8,550 nt of DNA from Xanthomonas translucens pv. translucens DSM 18974. GTDB lineage: Bacteria > Pseudomonadota > Gammaproteobacteria > Xanthomonadales > Xanthomonadaceae. The stretch is from NCBI RefSeq assembly GCF_000331775.1, contig NZ_CAPJ01000491.1, positions 1 to 8,550 on the forward strand. The letters are read 5' to 3'. A program made the position numbers and the translations under genes. The notes below the pieces were generated by a model. It worked only from the letters and a program-made list of their open reading frames with translations. It was not told the origin of the DNA and searched no databases. This document shows, in pieces, positions 4,825-8,550 of this stretch (its first letter is position 1; each line of letters starts with the position of its first letter).

Positions 4825-6830
4825 CAGAATTCGTCGCGCTCCATCGGGTCAAATTCGACCTCGGCTCTGGCGCTTCGATCGACATAGAAGCAGCCCTTGG
4901 CCGTGGCCACCCGACTGCGGTCGATTGGGCGGTGCCGGACATGCTCGCGGCCGAGGTCGAGATCGACGTCGCTGCCGTCACTTCCGGATCGATGCTCCCG
5001 ATGTGCTGGCGTGAAGCCGGACACCTGTTCGAGCGCTTCCAATTGCGCGAGGACACGGACTACTTCGTTGACATCAGCCTCCCGATTCCTTTGGATGAAG
5101 CGGTGAAGCGAGCGGAGGCGGCGGGGCCGCACTGGCCATTCGGCGCACGGCTGGCCAATGTGTTTAAACGCGACCCGTCGCGGCGGTGGAAAGAGGCCGT
5201 GGCCAATGGCCAAAAGATGGTGGTCGTCACCGGCCAGCTGCGCCTTCGCTCGCAGGCCGGGGTCATCGACCTTGGCGTCGAGTTCGGCCGGCCGATGATG
5301 GCCGAGGTCGCCTGTCGCAAGCTCAAATACTTCGAGGAATTCAAGCAGCTCCTCGACAGCTTGGCAGAGAAGGCGGCGGAACTCTTGCTTTCCCTAGATA
5401 GCCCGGTGTCCTTGTCCTTCGATCCATCGGGTGACTTGGCCAAGAACGATGCTGCCCTGCACTTCCTGATGCGGCACATCATGTCCAGTTCGAAGCTGCC
5501 GTTGGCCATTGACGAGATCGTGGCCCAGCCACACTCGAAGCTGCTGGAGCAGATCGAATTCGTCCGCATCAACGAGATCGAAGAGGCTGACGCGGAGCTC
5601 ATCTCCGACGGATTTGACCCTTCGGAGATCGTCGCTGGCGGCCCGCTCAGTCGAATGTTCCGTGGCTACACACCGACGGCCCTCCCTCAGCGCGACTCTT
5701 TCGAGACGCTGGACACACCCGAGAACCGCTATGCGAAAGCGTTCTTGGAGCACTGCGCACTGCTCGCGCGCCAGCTCGAAGCCCGCATGGGTGTGCGAGG
5801 TCGCCGTGCTTCGCAGCGTGAAGCACAGGCCTGGGCCGTGGCCCTCGACGAAGCTTTGCAGCACAGCATGTGGAGCGGCGTTGGCCCGCTGGGGCATATC
5901 CCCGCGAATTCTCAGGCCTTGCTTCGGAGGCGCGGCTACAAGGAGCTCTTCCATTTCGACTTGTCGTTGCGGATGAGTTTGTCGTTGGCTTGGCGCCAAG
6001 GAGCTGAGCTCGCCGACGGGCTGATCGGCGACATCCGCCCGGTCAATCAGATCTACGAATACTGGTGTTTCTTTACGCTGAGGGAAGCGCTCTTGGGCCT
6101 ATGCAGCGAAGTGAGTGGCGGCAACTTCATCTGCCTGTCCAAGGACGGGTTGCGTATTGAACTGGCCAAAGGCCGGCGCAGCGAATGTCGCTTTGAGTTC
6201 GTCGCGCCCAGCGGCAATCGGGTCTTTGTCTCTCTGTTCTACAACCAGCGATTTACCCGCTCCAAGCATCCCAAGAGCGACTGGAGCGGCAGCTACACCG
6301 CCTCGTTCGACCCTGATTTCAGCATCGTGATCTCGCCTGCCGCGCATCCCTCGGTGAAGCACTGGCTGCACTTTGACGCGAAATACCGCTTGGAGCGCAA
6401 GCAGGCCGAAGCGCTCTTTGAAGGTGAAGAGGACGTGGATGCCACAGCGGAGGCTCTGGTTCCACCCGAGTTCGCGGTCGGTGACTATGAGGCTGAGCTC
6501 GCCCGAGTGCACAAGCAGGACGATTTATACAAGATGCACACCTATCGCGACGGCATCTTGGGCACTCGCGGAGCCTACGTTCTCTTCCCCGGCGACGCCA
6601 TCGGCGGCCGCACCGAAGAGCCCAGTCCAAACCTGTTCGTCCGCCATCCCTCGGCCTTGGGCGGCGGGTCCGAGCACCGTGTCCCGAGCGTGGGAGCGTT
6701 TGACTTGGCTCCCGGTGGCTCACCAGACCAGATTGGGGCGATCGCAGATTTGATTCGCGCGGCATTGACTATGGCTGCCCACGACGCGCTCTATCAGGAA
6801 GAGCAGGCGAATTTTTCTTCCATGCCATAA
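4821..6830 (+). CDS. DUF2357 / PD-(D/E)XK nuclease, McrC-like subunit
   Basis: A 669-residue protein that fits the DUF2357-plus-nuclease family commonly paired with McrB-like ATPases. The segment from about residue 162 (EVACRKLKYFEEFKQLLDS) to the ENRYAKAFLE stretch at 301 looks like the DUF2357 region. The C-terminal part has the nuclease signatures: IYEYW (411-415), PD of FDPDFSI (D499), DAK of HFDAKYRLE (519-521), and YKMHTYRDGI (570-579). D499 and D519-x-K521 fit a PD-(D/E)XK metal site, with E413 a possible additional ligand. The role would be DNA cleavage driven by the upstream NTPase. It is about twice the length of E. coli McrC, the extra being at the N-terminus. The GTG start at 4821 overlaps the upstream stop (GTGA), which should keep the two subunits in balance. 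Confidence 0.88.
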   Translation: MTEFVALHRVKFDLGSGASIDIEAALGRGHPTAVDWAVPDMLAAEVEIDVAAVTSGSMLPMCWREAGHLFERFQLREDTDYFVDISLPIPLDEAVKRAEAAGPHWPFGARLANVFKRDPSRRWKEAVANGQKMVVVTGQLRLRSQAGVIDLGVEFGRPMMAEVACRKLKYFEEFKQLLDSLAEKAAELLLSLDSPVSLSFDPSGDLAKNDAALHFLMRHIMSSSKLPLAIDEIVAQPHSKLLEQIEFVRINEIEEADAELISDGFDPSEIVAGGPLSRMFRGYTPTALPQRDSFETLDTPENRYAKAFLEHCALLARQLEARMGVRGRRASQREAQAWAVALDEALQHSMWSGVGPLGHIPANSQALLRRRGYKELFHFDLSLRMSLSLAWRQGAELADGLIGDIRPVNQIYEYWCFFTLREALLGLCSEVSGGNFICLSKDGLRIELAKGRRSECRFEFVAPSGNRVFVSLFYNQRFTRSKHPKSDWSGSYTASFDPDFSIVISPAAHPSVKHWLHFDAKYRLERKQAEALFEGEEDVDATAEALVPPEFAVGDYEAELARVHKQDDLYKMHTYRDGILGTRGAYVLFPGDAIGGRTEEPSPNLFVRHPSALGGGSEHRVPSVGAFDLAPGGSPDQIGAIADLIRAALTMAAHDALYQEEQANFSSMP

Positions 6831-6958
6831 GCGATCAGGGCCTGGCCATCAGCCATGTGCTGCAAGATCTGATGTCGTTTGCGCCTGTGACGTAGTAGTC
6901 CGAAGGGGGGGTACGCGGTACGCCAACGGTACAGAACTCAGTTTTTCCCACCTTCGTC
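6831..6958. other. Spacer after the restriction operon; nothing coding seen
   Basis: No start codon with a plausible reading frame is seen. The one oddity is an exact tandem 7-mer, GGTACGC twice at 6910-6923, followed shortly by a third GGTAC (6928-6932). Given the attachment site downstream, these could be recombinase or excisionase arm sites, but that is speculation. Confidence 0.3.
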
Positions 6959-6994
6959 AAGCTGCGCTAAACTACTGTCGCAGCTTACTTTTTT
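6959..6994 (+). terminator. Probable intrinsic terminator of the restriction operon
   Basis: AAGCTGCG (6959-6966) and CGCAGCTT (6979-6986) form a perfect 8-bp stem around a 12-base loop, followed by AC and six T residues (6989-6994). It lies about 130 bp after the nuclease stop. The long loop makes it weaker than the terminator at 884-910. Confidence 0.65.
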
Positions 6995-7008
6995 GTTCTG
7001 TAGCTTAC
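6982..7008. repeat. Direct repeats AGCTTAC, 20 bp apart, beside the attachment site
   Basis: AGCTTAC occurs at 6982-6988 and 7002-7008. A 6-bp inverted repeat (CTATGC at 7015-7020, GCATAG at 7034-7039) follows, ending 15 bp before the tRNA-derived core. Repeats of this kind flank the cores of integrase attachment sites, but the first copy also overlaps the terminator stem. Confidence 0.3.
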
Positions 7009-7053
7009 GCTCCCCTATGCTTGATTTTCCTAGGCATAGCGCGTTGGCGACGA

Positions 7054-7099
7054 ACTCATAATCCTTTGGTTCCAGGTTCGAATCCTGGTGGGCCCACCA
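7054..7099 (+). other. 3' fragment of a CAT-anticodon tRNA gene (Met or Ile2), likely attachment-site core
   Basis: The segment reads as the 3' half of a tRNA: anticodon loop CTCATAA (7055-7061, anticodon CAT at 7057-7059), 3' anticodon-stem strand TCCTT, a 5-base variable loop, T-stem CCAGG/CCTGG (7072-7076 and 7084-7088) around TTCGAAT, acceptor strand TGGGCCC (7089-7095), discriminator A and encoded CCA (7097-7099). The 5' side is not tRNA: the five bases before the loop do not pair properly with TCCTT, and no matching acceptor or D-arm lies upstream. Loss of identity exactly at the anticodon loop is what integration by a tyrosine recombinase leaves at the end of an island distal to the intact tRNA. 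The intact gene should therefore lie to the left, outside the window. A decayed tRNA pseudogene is the alternative. Confidence 0.8.
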
Positions 7100-7110
7100 G
7101 TAAATTCAAT

Positions 7111-7131
7111 GGCTTAAAGCAATTTAAAGCC
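7111..7131 (+). repeat. Imperfect hairpin downstream of the tRNA fragment
   Basis: GGCTTAAA (7111-7118) pairs with TTTAAAGCC (7123-7131), with one unpaired base and a short loop. No T-run follows. It may be a remnant of the tRNA downstream region; the function is unknown. Confidence 0.25.
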
Positions 7132-7188
7132 CTTGGCGTTGCCCTGGTTCCTGTTGGTGCCCGTTTGCCTGCGCAAGCCTCAACGTAC

Positions 7189-7217
7189 TGAACCGCCCCG
7201 GGAATCCCGGAGGCTCC
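7189..7217. repeat. Left terminal inverted repeat of the IS3-family element
   Basis: The first 14 bases, TGAACCGCCCCGGG, match the right end perfectly. Overall 25 of 29 positions agree, with mismatches at positions 15, 16, 25 and 27. Confidence 0.9.
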
Positions 7218-7238
7218 ATGACTTGAGAAGATGGAGCT

Positions 7239-7562
7239 GTGAGCAGAGCAAGCAAGTTCTCCCCGGAGATCCGGGAACGGTCGGTGAAGATGGTTCTGGA
7301 GCACCATGGCGAGTACGACTGGCAATGGGCGGCGATGGTGTCGGTGTCGGCCAAGGTGGGCTGCACAGCCGAGACGCTACGGGGTTGGGTGAGGCAGCAC
7401 GAGCGCGACGTTGGCAAGCGCGAGGGGATGACGAGCACCGAGCAAGAGCGCATCAAGGCGCTTGAGCGCGAGGTTCGCGAGCTGCGTCAGGTCAACGAAA
7501 TCCTGCGCAAGGCGTCGGCCTATGTTGCGCAGGCGGAGCTCGACCGCTCCTTCAAGCGATGA
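7239..7562 (+). CDS. IS3-family transposase OrfA (helix-turn-helix, leucine zipper)
   Basis: A 107-residue DNA-binding subunit. The N-terminal part (SKFSPEIRERSVKMVLEH, then a helix-turn-helix around residues 25-50 including AETLRGWVRQHE) recognises the IS ends. A coiled coil near residues 65-92 (IKALEREVRELRQVNEILRKASAY) mediates multimerisation, as is known for IS3 OrfA. GTG at 7239 is the start. The stop TGA (7560-7562) overlaps the ATG of orfB (7559-7561). OrfB is in the -1 frame, so a fused OrfAB transposase would normally be made by programmed frameshifting. OrfA itself looks intact and could still act as a repressor of transposition. Confidence 0.9.
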   Translation: MSRASKFSPEIRERSVKMVLEHHGEYDWQWAAMVSVSAKVGCTAETLRGWVRQHERDVGKREGMTSTEQERIKALEREVRELRQVNEILRKASAYVAQAELDRSFKR

Positions 7563-8464
7563 AGCAGTTCATCGATGAGCATCGTGATGTCCACGGGGTC
7601 GAGCCGATCTGCACGGTGCTGCCGATCTCCCCGTCGACCTACCACGCGCACGCGGCCAGGATGGCCGATCCGCAGTTGCGCTGCAAGCGCGCGAAGACCG
7701 ACGAGGCGTTGACGGCGCAAGTCCAGCGCGTGTGAGACGAGAACTTCAAGGTCTACGGTGTGCGCAAGGTCTGGCGGCAACTGCGACGCGAACAGTTCGA
7801 CGTGGCGCGATGCACCGTGCAGCGGTTGATGAAGCGGCAAGGCTTGCGCGGGGTCATGCGAGGCAAGACCGTGCAGACGACGGTGAGCGACCCGAAGGCA
7901 CCGTGCCCGCTGGATCATGTGAAACGGCGATTCAAGGCCGATCGGCCGAACGCGCTGTGGGTCAGCGATTTCACGTACGTCTCGACGTGGCAAGGATGGG
8001 TCTATGTCGCCTTCGTCATCGACGTCTTCGCCCGTCGCATCGTGGGCTGGAAGGCGTCGTCCTCGATGCAGACGGACTTGGTGCTCGACGCGCTCGAACA
8101 GGCACTCTACGCGCGCAAGCCGGTCGGCCCGGATCGCCTGATTCACCACAGCGACCGAGGCGTTCAGTACGTGTCGATCCGCTACACAGAGCGGCTCGTG
8201 GAAGCCGGCCTGGAGCCCTCGGTAGGCAGCGTGGGGGACTCCTACGACAACGCGCTGGCCGAGACCATCAACGGCCTCTACAAGGCCGAGGTGATCCATC
8301 GCACGTCGTCCTGGCGCACGCGCGAGGAGGTCGAGTGGGCCACGCTCAACTGGATCGACTGGTTCAACAACCGTCGATTGCTGGAGCCGATCGGGAATAT
8401 CCCACCGGCCGAGGCTGAGGCCAACTACTATTCCCACTCCCATGAGTCCGCCATGTCGGCGTGA
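7559..8464 (+). pseudogene. IS3-family transposase OrfB, interrupted by in-frame TGA (rve/DDE integrase core)
   Basis: Read from ATG 7559, the frame encodes a complete OrfB of about 300 residues except for a TGA at 7733-7735 (codon 59). The context VQRV-stop-DENFKVYGVRKVWRQL has the stop where IS3 relatives usually have tryptophan, so TGG to TGA is the simplest explanation. The catalytic DDE triad is intact: D137 (VSDFTYV), D199 (HHSDRGVQY) and E235 (NALAETINGLY), with 35 residues between the second D and the E. An open stretch restarts at GTG 7760 and would give a 234-residue protein with the DDE core but without the N-terminal HTH_21-type segment. It is probably inactive for transposition, or dependent on readthrough. 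Confidence 0.9.
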
Positions 8465-8474
8465 CTCAAACCAA

Positions 8475-8503
8475 GGGGTCTCCGGGAAACCCGGGGCGGT
8501 TCA
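8475..8503. repeat. Right terminal inverted repeat of the IS3-family element
   Basis: It ends CCCGGGGCGGTTCA, the complement of the left end. The outer 14 bases are identical to the left end. Confidence 0.9.
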
Positions 8504-8550
8504 GTTCCGGGATCGGCTCCACGTCAATCAGGTGGTCCCCGGAACCGCTT
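8504..8550. other. Right flank of the IS, possible interrupted minus-strand gene
   Basis: Only 47 bases are visible. One minus-strand frame reads SGSGDHLIDVEPIPE without a stop and would enter the IS, consistent with a gene cut by the insertion. The stretch is too short to identify, and an open frame of this length can be chance. Confidence 0.2.

Larger units (their letters stand above)
7189..8503 (+). mobile_element. IS3-family insertion sequence, 1315 bp
   Basis: The element is bounded by inverted repeats beginning TGAACCGCCCCGGG at the left (7189-7217) and its complement at the right (8475-8503), matching at 25 of 29 positions, with the family's terminal TG and CA. It encodes orfA and orfB in -1 relative frames, the usual IS3 layout. 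No target duplication is seen: the three bases outside the left end are TAC and those outside the right end are GTT. It lies 89 bp beyond the tRNA fragment. OrfB carries a nonsense codon, so this copy is probably immobile unless helped in trans. I do not assign an IS name. Confidence 0.92.

Noticed and set aside
7024..7099. Complete tRNA gene
   Set aside because: The 5' acceptor strand, D-arm and a pairing 5' anticodon strand are missing; only the 3' half is tRNA-like.
7056..7325. Minus-strand frame ending in GPPGFEPGTKGL
   Set aside because: The residues around PGFEPGT are the antisense translation of the tRNA T-arm, a well-known spurious protein in annotations; the rest crosses the IS end.
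7520..8443. Minus-strand 307-codon frame through the IS
   Set aside because: It is antisense to transposase orfB, whose DDE residues are clearly encoded on the + strand.

Overview
The window looks like the end of a conjugative or integrative element from a high-GC proteobacterium, most likely a beta- or gammaproteobacterium. This is inferred from base composition, the VirB6/TrbL-type gene, the tRNA-derived boundary and the IS3-family insertion sequence. No species-level marker is present.

Layout. Positions 1-708 hold the C-terminal part of a VirB6/TrbL-like inner-membrane protein of a type IV secretion system, cut by the window edge. A 52-codon ORF overlaps its stop codon, and a strong intrinsic terminator follows at 884-910. 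Positions 911-1496 carry no convincing gene but are dense in palindromes: a 29-bp inverted repeat at 1023-1051, and three palindromes sharing the 8-bp core GTCATGAC at about 1108-1127, 1367-1386 and 1387-1408. They lie in front of a small ribbon-helix-helix (RHH) protein gene.

From 1497 to 6830 four genes run tightly on the + strand: the RHH protein, a beta-class amino-DNA-methyltransferase (N4-cytosine by motif), a McrB-like AAA+ NTPase, and a DUF2357/PD-(D/E)XK nuclease of the McrC kind. Two of the three junctions are 4-bp GTGA stop/start overlaps and the third is a 23-bp gap. I read this as one restriction-modification or defence operon: the methyltransferase marks self DNA, the NTPase probably recognises DNA and translocates, and the nuclease cuts. 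It resembles the LlaJI and BsuMI systems, where McrB-like and McrC-like subunits are paired with methyltransferases. Those systems use 5-methylcytosine enzymes, whereas this one is an amino-methyltransferase. A hairpin plus T-run at 6959-6994 probably ends the operon.

At 7054-7099 lies the 3' part of a tRNA gene with anticodon CAT (Met or Ile2), from the anticodon loop to the CCA end and without a 5' half. This is what a tyrosine-recombinase attachment site looks like at the distal end of an island, so the conjugation and restriction genes to its left would be the island's cargo. Just beyond it, an IS3-family element (7189-8503, 1315 bp) has intact-looking ends, but its transposase orfB is broken by an in-frame TGA and no target-site duplication is seen.
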